DNA of 64,000 nucleotides from Halomonas sp. McH1-25 (GTDB lineage: Bacteria > Pseudomonadota > Gammaproteobacteria > Pseudomonadales > Halomonadaceae): contig NZ_JAKRFI010000003.1 of NCBI RefSeq assembly GCF_022348165.1, positions 390,047 through 454,046 on the forward strand. The letters run 5' to 3'. This document shows, piece after piece, positions 38,981-47,960 of the stretch. Every line of letters starts with the position of its first letter. Position 1 is the stretch's first letter. The position numbers and the translations under genes are program-made. The notes beneath the pieces were generated by a model. The model was not told the DNA's origin, ran no database searches, and was given only the letters and a program-made list of their open reading frames with translations.

Positions 38981-39382
38981 TTAGTTGGTCACGCCTTCCT
39001 GGGTCGCAGTATCGCCAGCCTGGGTATTGGCTGAGCCGGTTTGCGTGCTCAGATCGTCGCTGGGACCGCTAGGAATGTCGTCATCGGCACGAGGCTCCTC
39101 GGTCTCGATACGATACTCCTCGTCGTCTTTCTTCATGGCGTCGCCATGGCTCTTGGTATTATCGCCTCCGACCAACCCAGGCTCTTCCGGGTTCTTGGCA
39201 GTGCCACCCTTGACGGCGGTATCGCCAGCCTGGGTATTGGCGGAACCGGTCTGGGTGCTCAGGTTTTCGGTGGGACCGGAGGGTATATCATCGTCGGCAC
39301 GCGGGACATCGTCGTTGGCCAGTGCCGCGCCGGCGGAACCGAACAGGACAGCTGCAATCAGAGCGCTATAAATTCCTTTCAT
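38981..39382 (-). CDS. Secreted acidic protein with internal 30-residue duplication
   Basis: 133 residues from the ATG at 39382, preceded by a strong AGGAGG. The signal peptide is MKGIYSALIAAVLFGSAGAA and cleavage is expected after Ala22 (ALA|NDD). The mature protein is very acidic and Thr/Gly-rich, with no Cys and no hydrophobic core, so it is probably disordered. Residues 27-57 and 97-127 are near-identical copies (PRADDDIPSGP..., LSTQTGSANTQAGDTA), offset by exactly 70 residues, and the DNA copies are 210 bases apart. I do not recognise the family. A palindromic operator-like site lies upstream and a strong terminator downstream. Confidence 0.8.
   Translation of the reverse strand: MKGIYSALIAAVLFGSAGAALANDDVPRADDDIPSGPTENLSTQTGSANTQAGDTAVKGGTAKNPEEPGLVGGDNTKSHGDAMKKDDEEYRIETEEPRADDDIPSGPSDDLSTQTGSANTQAGDTATQEGVTN
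39010..39304. repeat. Direct repeat inside the secreted-protein gene
   Basis: Two copies of about 85 bases (39010-39094 and 39220-39304) share long identical blocks, including ATCGCCAGCCTGGGTATTGG. They encode the duplicated 30-residue units. Confidence 0.8.
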
Positions 39383-39421
39383 GCTTCTCCTCCTCATTCC
39401 TTGGTGGCAGCGTCTCGCTTA

Positions 39422-39435
39422 GGAAAACGTTTTCC
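39422..39435. promoter_or_regulatory. Perfect palindrome upstream of the duplicated secreted-protein gene
   Basis: GGAAAACGTTTTCC is a 14-base perfect palindrome 39 bases upstream of the ATG. The central CG with A/T-rich arms is like operators of the LacI/PurR family (compare the PurR core AAACGTTT). Confidence 0.55.
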
Positions 39436-39513
39436 GAATCGCTAAGCTTGTCTAGAAGCTAGAAACGATACGCGGGTTTTGCAAATGTTGTATGGCTTCA
39501 AACTGTAACTGTA

Positions 39514-39533
39514 CGATAACAACGTCGTTATCG
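39514..39533. promoter_or_regulatory. 20-base near-perfect palindrome between two minus-strand genes
   Basis: CGATAACAACGTCGTTATCG has one symmetric mismatch pair. It lies 20 bases past the stop of the Gfo/Idh gene and 130 bases upstream of the secreted-protein ATG. There is no T-run on either side, so an operator is as likely as a terminator. Confidence 0.45.
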
Positions 39534-39552
39534 ACGGGCCGGATGACTCGAC

Positions 39553-40602
39553 CTACTTGAGACGTACCCAACGCTGCTGGCGCGAGCTGTCGAGCCCGGC
39601 TTCCAGGAGCTGCATCACGGCCAGCGCTTCCTCCGCGGGGACCGGGTTTTCGGCTTCGCCGCGCAGCGCATCGCGCACACCGACATAGTAGGCCAGGTAA
39701 TCGCCAGGCCGTGTCGGATAGCTCGACGACACCAAGGGTGCCTGCTCCCCTTCTCCCTCCCTGACGGTCAACTGCCCATGACGCTCGTCCTCGCCCCAGC
39801 TCGGGGCAGGCGCTTCGCCGGCCTTGAGCCGATCCTCCTGCGGATCCAGGCCGAACTTGACGTAACTGCCCCGCGTCCCGTGCAGGGTGAAACGCGGCGA
39901 CTCGGCAGCCACCAGAGCGGCGGCGTGCAGTACCACACGCATGTCGCCATAGTCGAGCAACGCATGAAAGTCATCGTCGATCCGGGCACCATCGCGGCGT
40001 GCGGATAAATCGAGCAGAATCGCCTGTGGCATGCCGAACAACACGCGGGCCTGATCGAGCAGATGGGGCCCCAGGTCGTACCAGATACCGCCACCCGGCT
40101 TGGCCTGCTCCCGCCAGCGATCGCGCACTTCGGGACGGAAACGATCGAAGTGGGATTCGAAATGCACCAGACGTCCCAAGCGTCCAGCCTCGAGCAGCTC
40201 GCTAACGGTCAGGAAGTCACTGTCCCAGCGGCGGTTGTGGAATACCGACAGCAACTTGCCACTGGCATCGGCCAGGCTCTTGAGCAGCCGCCCTTCGCGC
40301 AGGGTCACCGTGAACGGCTTGTCGAGCACGACGTGCTTGCCGGCATTCAGGGCCGCCTTGGCCAGGGGATAATGCGTTTCGTTGGGTGTAGGAATCACGA
40401 CCAGGTCGATATCCGGTCGGGCGAAAAGTGCGTGAGGGTCGGACTCGACCGCCACGTCCGGCAGGTCGGCATGCACCTTCGGGGCATCGCTGCTGGAGAC
40501 GGCGATCAGGTCCAGGCCGGGCGTCGCGGCAATCAGTGGTGCGTGAAACGTCTTGCTGGCGAAACCATAGCCCACCAGCCCGACCTTGAACGATTCCTTC
40601 AT
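39553..40602 (-). CDS. Gfo/Idh/MocA-family oxidoreductase, YdgJ-like
   Basis: 349 residues. The N-terminal Rossmann motif is GLVGYGFASKTFHAPLI, the catalytic Lys is in VVLDKPFT, and FHNRRWDSDF, FDRFRPEVRDRWRE and GSYVKFGLDPQEDRLK follow closely the E. coli YdgJ sequence. YdgJ-type enzymes are NAD(P)-dependent sugar or inositol dehydrogenases; some have been described as scyllo-inositol dehydrogenases. It stands alone, with a small inverted repeat upstream. Confidence 0.92.
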   Translation of the reverse strand: MKESFKVGLVGYGFASKTFHAPLIAATPGLDLIAVSSSDAPKVHADLPDVAVESDPHALFARPDIDLVVIPTPNETHYPLAKAALNAGKHVVLDKPFTVTLREGRLLKSLADASGKLLSVFHNRRWDSDFLTVSELLEAGRLGRLVHFESHFDRFRPEVRDRWREQAKPGGGIWYDLGPHLLDQARVLFGMPQAILLDLSARRDGARIDDDFHALLDYGDMRVVLHAAALVAAESPRFTLHGTRGSYVKFGLDPQEDRLKAGEAPAPSWGEDERHGQLTVREGEGEQAPLVSSSYPTRPGDYLAYYVGVRDALRGEAENPVPAEEALAVMQLLEAGLDSSRQQRWVRLK

Positions 40603-40645
40603 GCGGTCCTCCTTGTCTCATGAATATCGCCCTGAGATACACAGA

Positions 40646-40658
40646 GTCATCTTATGAC
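40646..40658. promoter_or_regulatory. Inverted repeat upstream of the YdgJ-like gene
   Basis: GTCAT-CTT-ATGAC lies 43 bases before the ATG of the oxidoreductase. It is a short candidate operator. Confidence 0.3.
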
Positions 40659-40756
40659 CCATGTCAAACAGGCGAGAGAAAAACCCTGTCGACCTTCGTC
40701 TAACCGACCATACTTTTCACGGTCAGTTTCCATCCACCGAGCGGGAGAAAACAGTG

Positions 40757-40867
40757 ATGTGCTGTTCGGAAGAAAGTCTCGACATGCTGATGATCTGGTT
40801 TACGTTGGAGTGCGAGCAGGAAATGCTTGCAGAACTCGAAAGCGAGGCATTCAGAGAAGCTGCCTGA
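40757..40867 (+). CDS. Possible 36-residue acidic protein
   Basis: A GGGAG about nine bases upstream of the ATG, an acidic amphipathic sequence (MCCSEESLDMLMIWFTLECE...) and a hairpin terminator (40905-40935) right after the stop together look like a short gene unit. The frame is open further upstream to 40661. No family is recognised and chance cannot be excluded. Confidence 0.4.
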   Translation: MCCSEESLDMLMIWFTLECEQEMLAELESEAFREAA

Positions 40868-40904
40868 GCTTCCGTTCCGATACCGACAGGGACGCCAATT
40901 CATC

Positions 40905-40935
40905 GAGGCCCGGCCAAGTGCCGGGCCTCGTTCTT
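40905..40935 (+). terminator. Plus-strand hairpin terminator before ilvD
   Basis: GAGGCCCGGC and GCCGGGCCTC pair around a 5-base loop, followed by GTTCTTG on the plus strand. It implies plus-strand transcription coming from the small ORF at 40757. Confidence 0.65.
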
Positions 40936-40942
40936 GCCGCGC

Positions 40943-42787
40943 TCAGTCCAGCTTGGACAGGTCGCGTACCGCGCCCTTGTCTGCCGAGGTTGCCAGCAAT
41001 GCATAGGCCTTGAGTGCAGCGGATACCTTGCGCACCCGCTCGATGCTGGGTTTCCAGGCCTGGTTGCCACGAGCCTCCATCGCCTCGCGCCGGCTGGCCA
41101 GTTCGGCATCGCTGAGTTGGACATCGATGCGGCGATTGGGAATGTCGATACGGATGATATCGCCGTTTTCCACCAGTCCGATGGCGCCACCGGCAGCCGC
41201 TTCGGGCGACACGTGTCCGATCGATAGGCCCGAACTGCCACCCGAGAAACGCCCGTCGGTCATCAGTGCGCAGACCTTGCCGAGTCCCTTGGACTTGAGA
41301 TACGAGGTGGGATAGAGCATTTCCTGCATGCCCGGCCCGCCACGCGGGCCTTCGTAGCGAACCACCACGACCTCGCCGGGCTTCACCATGCCTTCCAGCA
41401 CATGCTCCACCGCCTGATCCTGGGACTCGACCACGTGGGCCGGGCCTTCGAAGACCAGGATCGATTCATCGACGCCGGCCGTCTTCACCACGCAGCCATC
41501 CTGGGCGATATTGCCGAACAGAACGGCCAATCCCCCCTCCTTCGAGAAGGCGTGTTCGAGATCCCGTATGCAGCCATTGGCACGATCGCCGTCCAGGCTC
41601 GGCCAGCGGGCACTCTGCGAGAAGGCCTGCTGGGTGGGAACGCCGCCCGGGCCGGCCTTGTAGAACTCCACGACGTCGGACGAGGGATTGCGCATGATGT
41701 CCCACTCGTCGAGCGCCGCCTCGAGCGTATCACCGTAGACGGTAGGCACCGTGGTATCGAGCACGTGGGCCCGATCGAGTTCGCCGAGGATCGCCATGAT
41801 GCCGCCGGCTCGGTGGCAGTCCTCGATGTGGTACTGCTGGGTGTTGGGGGCCAGCTTGCACAGCTGCGGCACCTCCCGCGACAAACGATCGATGTCGGCC
41901 ATGGTGAAGTCGATTTCGGCTTCCTGGGCGGCGGCCAGCAGGTGCAGGATGGTATTGGTCGAGCCCCCCATGGCGATATCCAGGGTCATGGCATTCTTGA
42001 ACGCCGCCTTACTGGCAATGGCCCGCGGTAGCAGGTGCACCTCGTCACCTTCGTAGTAGCGCTTGGCCAACTCGACGATGCGCCGGCCCGCCTCCTCGAA
42101 CAGGCGGCGACGGTCGGCATGGGTGGCCAGCAGCGTGCCATTGCCGGGCAGCGCCAGCCCCAGCGCCTCGGCAAGACAATTCATCGAGTTGGCGGTGAAC
42201 ATGCCCGAGCAGCTGCCGCAGGTCGGACAGGCGCTACGCTCGATCTCGGCGATGTCCTCGTCGCTGTACTTGTCGTCGGCGGCATAGATCATCGCATCGA
42301 TAAGGTCGATGCCATGGTCGAGCAGCTTGGTCTTGCCGGCCTCCATCGGCCCGCCCGAGACGAAGATCACGGGGATATTGAGGCGCATGGCCGCCATCAG
42401 CATGCCGGGAGTGATCTTGTCGCAGTTGGAGATACACACCAATGCATCGGCACAGTGCGCATTGACCATGTACTCGACGCTGTCGGCAATGATGTCGCGA
42501 CTGGGCAACGAGTAGAGCATGCCGTCATGCCCCATGGCGATGCCGTCGTCCACGGCAATGGTATTGAACTCCTTGGCCACCCCACCGACCTTCTCGATCT
42601 CGCGCGCCACCAGTTGGCCCATGTCCTTGAGATGGACGTGGCCGGGCACGAACTGGGTGAAGGAGTTGGCCACGGCAATGATCGGCTTATGAAAATCCTC
42701 GTCCTTCATCCCGGTGGCACGCCAAAGCGCGCGGGCGCCCGCCATATTGCGGCCGGCGGTGGTAGTGCGTGAGCGATACTGGGGCAT
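40943..42787 (-). CDS. ilvD: Dihydroxy-acid dehydratase
   Basis: 614 residues, against 616 in E. coli. The iron-sulfur ligands are visible in [10 protein letters not shown] and [18 protein letters not shown], and the block [25 protein letters not shown] start is conserved. It dehydrates dihydroxy-isovalerate and dihydroxy-methylvalerate in valine and isoleucine synthesis. It stands alone here, with no other ilv genes. Confidence 0.96.
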   Translation of the reverse strand: MPQYRSRTTTAGRNMAGARALWRATGMKDEDFHKPIIAVANSFTQFVPGHVHLKDMGQLVAREIEKVGGVAKEFNTIAVDDGIAMGHDGMLYSLPSRDIIADSVEYMVNAHCADALVCISNCDKITPGMLMAAMRLNIPVIFVSGGPMEAGKTKLLDHGIDLIDAMIYAADDKYSDEDIAEIERSACPTCGSCSGMFTANSMNCLAEALGLALPGNGTLLATHADRRRLFEEAGRRIVELAKRYYEGDEVHLLPRAIASKAAFKNAMTLDIAMGGSTNTILHLLAAAQEAEIDFTMADIDRLSREVPQLCKLAPNTQQYHIEDCHRAGGIMAILGELDRAHVLDTTVPTVYGDTLEAALDEWDIMRNPSSDVVEFYKAGPGGVPTQQAFSQSARWPSLDGDRANGCIRDLEHAFSKEGGLAVLFGNIAQDGCVVKTAGVDESILVFEGPAHVVESQDQAVEHVLEGMVKPGEVVVVRYEGPRGGPGMQEMLYPTSYLKSKGLGKVCALMTDGRFSGGSSGLSIGHVSPEAAAGGAIGLVENGDIIRIDIPNRRIDVQLSDAELASRREAMEARGNQAWKPSIERVRKVSAALKAYALLATSADKGAVRDLSKLD

Positions 42788-43092
42788 GGTTTCCTCGTTG
42801 TCTGCTAGCCAACTTCACGCCACCGGGCGATCGTCTGGGATACGATAGCCATCGGCGTGGCGCCGCTGGTCTGTAGGGTGTCCAGGGTGGGCGATAATTC
42901 TGGCACGGCATGCCGGCGTTGCCTAGCGACACGCCATGGCGAGGTAAATTTTTGTGAAGGATATGGACGGCGCGCTGCGCTGGGCTAACGTGAAAATAGG
43001 CGCATGCAACGCTGCGCCAGAATCAGGCAATCCCGCACGGGCTCGCCTAGTCCCTCGGATCCTTTTTGTCCCAGAGACAAGGAGATGGATCG
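42788..43092. other. Divergent intergenic region between ilvD and a secreted-protein gene
   Basis: 305 bases that must hold both promoters. I see no gene I trust; a plus-strand frame beginning at 42964 with GAAGGAT upstream overlaps the next gene in another frame and lacks family features. No clear attenuator or T-box-like structure is visible for ilvD. Confidence 0.5.
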
Positions 43093-43503
43093 ATGAACGT
43101 TCTACATCTTACCCTGCCCAAGCTCTCTGCACTTGGCGCTGGCCTGCTGCTTGCCGGCATGCTGGTCGGCAATCCCGTCATGGCCAACGAGTCGACCGGC
43201 GGCTCGGCCACAGGCAGCAGTCATGGCACGACCTCCAACGGCGGCTCATCGAGCCACGGCGGCGTGCGCATGGACTGTCCCGACGATCTCAAAGAAGGCG
43301 ATGAATGTCCCGAAGGCTGGGAGCCCAAGGGCAACCAGCAGAACATGCCCGAACAGGACGGCGGCCCCGCCGAAGGCGCAGGTAGCTCAGGCGGCATGGG
43401 AACGGGTAGTGATGCGGGTAGCGGAACCACGGGAGGCGGTTCGATGGGCGGCGGAAGCGGCACGTCGGGCGATACCGGAACCAGCACGGGTACGGCACAA
43501 TAG
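43093..43503 (+). CDS. Secreted Gly/Ser/Thr-rich protein with a two-cysteine acidic motif
   Basis: 136 residues from the ATG at 43093, with AAGGAG eight bases upstream. The signal peptide cleaves after MA about residue 31. A short conserved-looking segment with two Cys (CPDDLKEGDECPEGWEPKG, about residues 60-80) is followed by a 50-residue Gly/Ser/Thr repeat tail. The Cys pair could form a disulfide. I do not recognise a family. Low-complexity secreted proteins of this type are common in halophilic gammaproteobacteria. Confidence 0.72.
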   Translation: MNVLHLTLPKLSALGAGLLLAGMLVGNPVMANESTGGSATGSSHGTTSNGGSSSHGGVRMDCPDDLKEGDECPEGWEPKGNQQNMPEQDGGPAEGAGSSGGMGTGSDAGSGTTGGGSMGGGSGTSGDTGTSTGTAQ

Positions 43504-43592
43504 CTGCGCGGCACCCGTTAGTACCGGGAGCCCATCTCTCACTAGCCGTTCTCTTGACCTCGAGTACGCCAATCGCTGCCAAACCCATCGAC

Positions 43593-43614
43593 AAGCCCCG
43601 CACAAGCGGGGCTT
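43593..43614. terminator. Hairpin between the secreted-protein gene and lon
   Basis: AAGCCCCGC-ACAA-GCGGGGCTT separates two converging genes. The T-runs on both sides are short, so efficiency is uncertain. Confidence 0.6.
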
Positions 43615-43621
43615 TCCGAGA

Positions 43622-46027
43622 TCAGCGGAAGACGATCTTCGCCACGTCATTGTAGTGCCGGGCAAAATGCACGCTGACACCCTCCTTGAGATAGTCGGGT
43701 AGTTCCTCGTAATCGCGCCGGTTGGCCTCGGGCAGGATCAATTCGAAGATGTCGCTGCGTCGCGCCGCGATCACCTTCTCGCGGATGCCGCCTACCGGCA
43801 GCACCTGTCCGGTCAGCGTCACCTCGCCGGTCATCGCCAGGGGCCGATCGATGGCCTGATGGCGAGCCAGCGAGATCAGCGCCGTGGTCATGGTCACCCC
43901 GGCGGAAGGGCCATCCTTGGGCGTGGCGCCTTCAGGAACGTGCAGGTGGATGAATGCCTCGTTGAAGAAGTCGGCATCGGCACCGTATTCGGCCAGGTGG
44001 CCCAGCGTATAGCTGTAGGCGATGTTGGCCGATTCCTGCATTACGTCGCCGAGCTTGCCGGTCAGCTTCAGGCCCCGGGTCAGCGCGTGCACCTTGGTCG
44101 CCTCGATGGGCAATGTCGCCCCGCCCATGCTGGTCCAGGCCAGGCCGGTCACTACCCCGACCCCCTTGAGTACCTTCTCCCTGCGGAATATCGGCGCTCC
44201 CAGATACTCCTCGAGATTGTTGATCGATACCTTGACGCTCTTCTGATCGCTCTCCAGCAACTTGACGGCCGCCTTGCGCACGATACGGTGCAGCTGCTTC
44301 TCAAGCTGTCGCACTCCGGCCTCGCGGGCATAGCCCTCGATGACCTGGCGCAACGCTGCATCGGTCAGATTGATGCATTTCCTGGGAATGTTGTCGCGCT
44401 TGAGCAGCTTGGGCCACAGATGGTCCTTGGCGATCGCCATTTTCTCTTCGGCGATGTAGCCGGACAGACGGATCTGCTCCATGCGGTCGAACAGCGGCCC
44501 GGGAATCGTATCGGGCTGGTTGGCGGTACACACGAACAGCACCTTGGACAGGTCCAGACGCACATCGAGGTAATGATCGAGAAAATCGCTGTTCTGCTCC
44601 GGATCGAGCACTTCGAGCAGCGCCGAGGCGGGATCGCCCTGAAACGACTGGCCCATCTTGTCGATCTCGTCGAGCATGATCACCGGATTCTCGACATCGA
44701 CTTCCTTGAGCGCCTGGACCAGCTTGCCGGGCATGGCACCGATGTAGGTCCGCCGGTGTCCCTTGATCTCGGCCTCGTCGCGCATGCCGCCCACCGAGAA
44801 GCGATAGAACTTGCGTCCCAGCGCCTCGGCGATGGAGCGTCCGACGGAGGTCTTGCCGACCCCGGGCGGGCCCACGAGCAGCACGATGGAACCGCCGACA
44901 TCCCCCTTGAAGGTGCCCTCGGCGAGAAACTCGATGATGCGTTCCTTGACGTCGCCAAGCCCGTTGTGGTCACGATCCAGCACCGTACGGGCATGCGCCA
45001 GGTCGAGCTGATCCTCCGAAGTCACCCCCCACGGCATCGACGTCAGCCAGTCCAGGTAGTTGCGTGTGGTGCCATACTCCGGCGAGCCGGTCTCGAGCAC
45101 CGCCAGCTTGTCGAGTTCGTCATCGATGCGCTGCATGACCCGCTCGGGCACGACACGCCCTTCCAGGCGAGCGCGGAAAGTATCGACATCGTTTTCGCGA
45201 TCGTCCTTGGAAATCCCCAGTTCTTTCTGGATGATCTTGAGCTGCTCGCGCAGGAAGAATTCACGCTGGCGCTCCTGCATTTGCGCATTGACCTGCTCGC
45301 TGATCTCGCTTTGCAGTTGGGCGACCTCGATCTCCTTGCGCAGCAGCGGCAGCACTTTCTGCATGCGCGTCATGATCGGCAGAGTTTCGAGAATGCCCTG
45401 CAGCTCGCGCCCTTTGGCCGACGTGATGGCGGCGGCGAAGTCGGTCAGCGGACCGGGCTCGTGAGGGCTGAAGCGATTGAGGTAGTGCTTGAGCTCCTCG
45501 CCATACAATGGATTGATCGGCAGAAGTTCCTTGATCCCATTGATCAGCGCCATCGCATAGGCGCGTGCCTCGTCGGCCTCGTCGTCAACCGGCTCCTTGG
45601 GATAGGTGACCTCGACCAAGTATGGGGGCTTCTTCGATAGCCAGCGTACGATGCGAAAACGCCGCATGCCCTGGGCAATGAACTGGATCTGCTGATCCTC
45701 GCCCTGGACCTTGTGGACCTTGACTGCAGTGCCGATCTCGGGGAAGTGCTCGTAGTCTAGCTCGCTGACCCCCACATCGCCGACATAGGCCACCCCCACG
45801 GTATGATGCGGCGTATCGGAAACGCGCTGCATGGTTTCTTCCCAGCGCTGACGATGGATTACCAACGGCTGGACCTGGGCAGGGAAGAAGGGACGGTTGT
45901 GGATAGGCAGTAGATAGATGCGTTCAGGCAAGTATTCCCGGGTCGGAACCATCGCGCCGGCATGTTCCTGACGCTCTTCCTGACCATCCATGAAGACTTC
46001 CGGTGCATCTTGGTCACGTTCGCTCAT
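43622..46027 (-). CDS. lon: Lon-family ATP-dependent protease, AsrA-like subtype
   Basis: 801 residues. Domains: a LON substrate-binding N-terminal domain (about 30-230), an AAA+ module (Walker [10 protein letters not shown], Walker [10 protein letters not shown]) and a C-terminal protease with the Ser-Lys dyad S708 (KDGPSAGV) and K751, 43 residues apart as in E. coli Lon. The N-terminal segment [17 protein letters not shown] differs from the LPLRDVVVFPHMV-type segment of canonical Lon and resembles the second Lon of Pseudomonas (AsrA). The neighbours are not clpX/hupB. A sigma-32-like promoter precedes it. It should degrade misfolded or regulatory proteins. Confidence 0.93.
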   Translation of the reverse strand: MSERDQDAPEVFMDGQEERQEHAGAMVPTREYLPERIYLLPIHNRPFFPAQVQPLVIHRQRWEETMQRVSDTPHHTVGVAYVGDVGVSELDYEHFPEIGTAVKVHKVQGEDQQIQFIAQGMRRFRIVRWLSKKPPYLVEVTYPKEPVDDEADEARAYAMALINGIKELLPINPLYGEELKHYLNRFSPHEPGPLTDFAAAITSAKGRELQGILETLPIMTRMQKVLPLLRKEIEVAQLQSEISEQVNAQMQERQREFFLREQLKIIQKELGISKDDRENDVDTFRARLEGRVVPERVMQRIDDELDKLAVLETGSPEYGTTRNYLDWLTSMPWGVTSEDQLDLAHARTVLDRDHNGLGDVKERIIEFLAEGTFKGDVGGSIVLLVGPPGVGKTSVGRSIAEALGRKFYRFSVGGMRDEAEIKGHRRTYIGAMPGKLVQALKEVDVENPVIMLDEIDKMGQSFQGDPASALLEVLDPEQNSDFLDHYLDVRLDLSKVLFVCTANQPDTIPGPLFDRMEQIRLSGYIAEEKMAIAKDHLWPKLLKRDNIPRKCINLTDAALRQVIEGYAREAGVRQLEKQLHRIVRKAAVKLLESDQKSVKVSINNLEEYLGAPIFRREKVLKGVGVVTGLAWTSMGGATLPIEATKVHALTRGLKLTGKLGDVMQESANIAYSYTLGHLAEYGADADFFNEAFIHLHVPEGATPKDGPSAGVTMTTALISLARHQAIDRPLAMTGEVTLTGQVLPVGGIREKVIAARRSDIFELILPEANRRDYEELPDYLKEGVSVHFARHYNDVAKIVFR

Positions 46028-46073
46028 CGTTCACCTTGCATCAGTTGGGCCTGTTGCCCGTTATATGCAGAGG

Positions 46074-46101
46074 AATGTGGGCAACTTGACGAAAGTTCAA
46101 G
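46074..46101 (-). promoter_or_regulatory. Sigma-32-like heat-shock promoter of lon
   Basis: On the minus strand CTTGAAC (-35) is separated by 13 bases from CCCACATT (-10), close to the heat-shock consensus CTTGAAA-N13-15-CCCCATNT. The predicted transcript start is about 40 bases before the lon ATG. An inverted repeat (ACTTGA/TCAAGT, 46084-46102) overlaps it. Confidence 0.65.
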
Positions 46102-46152
46102 TCGCGTCCTGTACGGTAACGGGCATCGCGTGGGATTCAGCCTAGAACAGAA

Positions 46153-47418
46153 TCACAGGAGTGATGGCAAGGGACGGTCATTGATCCGGACTCGCCCTGC
46201 CTCGATAGAGATCACGAGTTCACGGGTACTCACTGGCAAGCCCAGTTGCAAGGCGACGAGCGGCGGAATGCCATTCCAGGTAAAACGGCCATTGAGGCGC
46301 TCACGCCAGGCCGGTGCATCGCTATCGAGCAGGTCGAGAACATTCAGTGCATCGACATCCCGGCCCGAGAAGATCAGTTCGCCATGGCCGCGAGTATCGA
46401 CCCCGAACAACGGGCTCGACAGGGTCGCTCCTTCGAGAATGAAGCGCGGGGAATCTTCCAGCATGGCCAGAATGGCCGGCTCGAGACGTTGTAGAAGTCG
46501 GCGTTGCCCGGCCTCATCGAGCCCTGACAGGTCGCCGCCCTGTTCCTCGATTACGGCTTCAACCTCGCGGGCCAAGTGCCGGGCAGCCTGGCCATCGATA
46601 CGGTCGAGGCTGGCATCCACGCGTCCGGTAAGCAGTGGCTCGCTGCCCACCTGGGCCTGCTCGAGCGACAGCGATATGTCGAGACGCAGCTGCTCGTCGA
46701 GGCGCGTCTCGTCGCTGTAGCGCAGCCCAGTCAGCGTCACCGGGGGACGCTGGGAAGCCTGGTAATCGAGGCGGTTGAGAATCAGCTCATTACGCTGATG
46801 ATAGTAATAGTCTTCGGAGGCTTGATAGCGGCTATTGAGATGCACGGGCCCGGTAGCCAGCTCCCCCCGATCGTACTGCCAGCGCATTGGCGCGATCTGC
46901 CCCTGGACCGCGACATCGCCGACCCTTCCCTCCGCAGTAAACTCCGCCCCTGTGAAGGTAAGCTGCGCTCCGTTGCGGGATAGCTCGAACCCAGCCACGT
47001 CCAGGCGACCCTCGGCCTGCCGGTCGAGGGTGTGGAACGTGGCCGTCCAGCGTGGCTCGGCGGAAGGCAGCACATCGCCAAACAGCATGCGCGGCGATGC
47101 GCTATCCGCGTCTTCGGCCAGCACGCCCTGTATCGCGCCGCTCAGACGGGTGGAAAGCACCCCATGACGGGCGTCGTAAGGAATCTCCGCCTGCCAGCGG
47201 TCGTCACCGACAGGCGAAAGATGCAGGCGGCCCTGAGAGTGGAACCATCCTTGCTCCACCTCCTGGCGTTCGACCTGCCATTGCCCCTCTTTGCGCAGCG
47301 CCTCGAGCGTACGCGTCAACTCCTGCTCGAAAACGTGGCTGGCATAGGCCAGCGCACCTAGGTAGCCGACCACGCCGAGTACCGCCACTACGATGACCGC
47401 CCACCACGTCCTGCGCAT
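46153..47418 (-). CDS. DUF945 (YdgA-like) protein
   Basis: 421 residues. An N-terminal membrane anchor (about 4-25) is followed by a long beta-rich extracytoplasmic region. The length, anchor and repeated short hydrophobic strands match the DUF945 family, of which E. coli YdgA is a member; function is unknown. GGGGAA precedes the ATG. It lies between lon and the pgpA end of the riboflavin/thiamine cluster on the same strand, 68 bases after pgpA. Confidence 0.85.
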   Translation of the reverse strand: MRRTWWAVIVVAVLGVVGYLGALAYASHVFEQELTRTLEALRKEGQWQVERQEVEQGWFHSQGRLHLSPVGDDRWQAEIPYDARHGVLSTRLSGAIQGVLAEDADSASPRMLFGDVLPSAEPRWTATFHTLDRQAEGRLDVAGFELSRNGAQLTFTGAEFTAEGRVGDVAVQGQIAPMRWQYDRGELATGPVHLNSRYQASEDYYYHQRNELILNRLDYQASQRPPVTLTGLRYSDETRLDEQLRLDISLSLEQAQVGSEPLLTGRVDASLDRIDGQAARHLAREVEAVIEEQGGDLSGLDEAGQRRLLQRLEPAILAMLEDSPRFILEGATLSSPLFGVDTRGHGELIFSGRDVDALNVLDLLDSDAPAWRERLNGRFTWNGIPPLVALQLGLPVSTRELVISIEAGRVRINDRPLPSLL

Positions 47419-47486
47419 AGTGTTCCCCTGCCCGTGTGAACTTGTCTTGGAGTAGCATTATCGAGCGCTGCCGCTGTTCAGCAACA

Positions 47487-47960
47487 CTAGTGCAACCAGA
47501 ACCACAGGTGCATCGCCCCCCAGGCATACACCCCCGCCAGGATATCGTCGAACATGATGCCGAAACCACCGGCTACCCGTCGATCGACCCAGCGGATCGG
47601 CCAGGGCTTGATGATATCGAAGACCCGGAACACCACGAAGCCCCAGAGCGCCGATTCCCAGGAGAAGGGTACCGCCGCCATGGTCAGCCAATATCCGACG
47701 AACTCATCCCAGACGATCCCGGAATGGTCGTGGACGCCAAGATCGCGGGATGTCTTGTCGCACAGCCAGATGCCGATCAAGCTGGCAACCAGCACCAGCC
47801 CCAGATACCAGGAAAGTGGCAGCCCCGACATCAACCAGTAAAAAGGAATAGCAGCCAGTGTGCCGAACGTTCCGGGCGCGAACGGCACCGCCCCGGAGCC
47901 CAGGCCAAAGGCAAAGAAATGCGTAGGACGCCGCCAGACGCTGGAAGGCGCGCGATTCAT
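47487..47960 (-). CDS. pgpA: Phosphatidylglycerophosphatase A
   Basis: 157 residues with four membrane segments and the family blocks GSGAVPFAPGTFGTL, DHSGIVWDEFVG and GGFGIMFDDILAG. It dephosphorylates PGP to phosphatidylglycerol. The ATG overlaps the thiL stop by four bases, the conserved thiL-pgpA coupling. Confidence 0.95.
   Translation of the reverse strand: MNRAPSSVWRRPTHFFAFGLGSGAVPFAPGTFGTLAAIPFYWLMSGLPLSWYLGLVLVASLIGIWLCDKTSRDLGVHDHSGIVWDEFVGYWLTMAAVPFSWESALWGFVVFRVFDIIKPWPIRWVDRRVAGGFGIMFDDILAGVYAWGAMHLWFWLH

Noticed and set aside
42788..43092. Attenuator or leader peptide for ilvD
   Set aside because: No run of Leu/Ile/Val codons followed by a terminator hairpin was seen on the minus strand.
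43859..45640. Long plus-strand open frame opposite lon
   Set aside because: Antisense shadow; the Lon protease and AAA+ motifs on the minus strand are complete.
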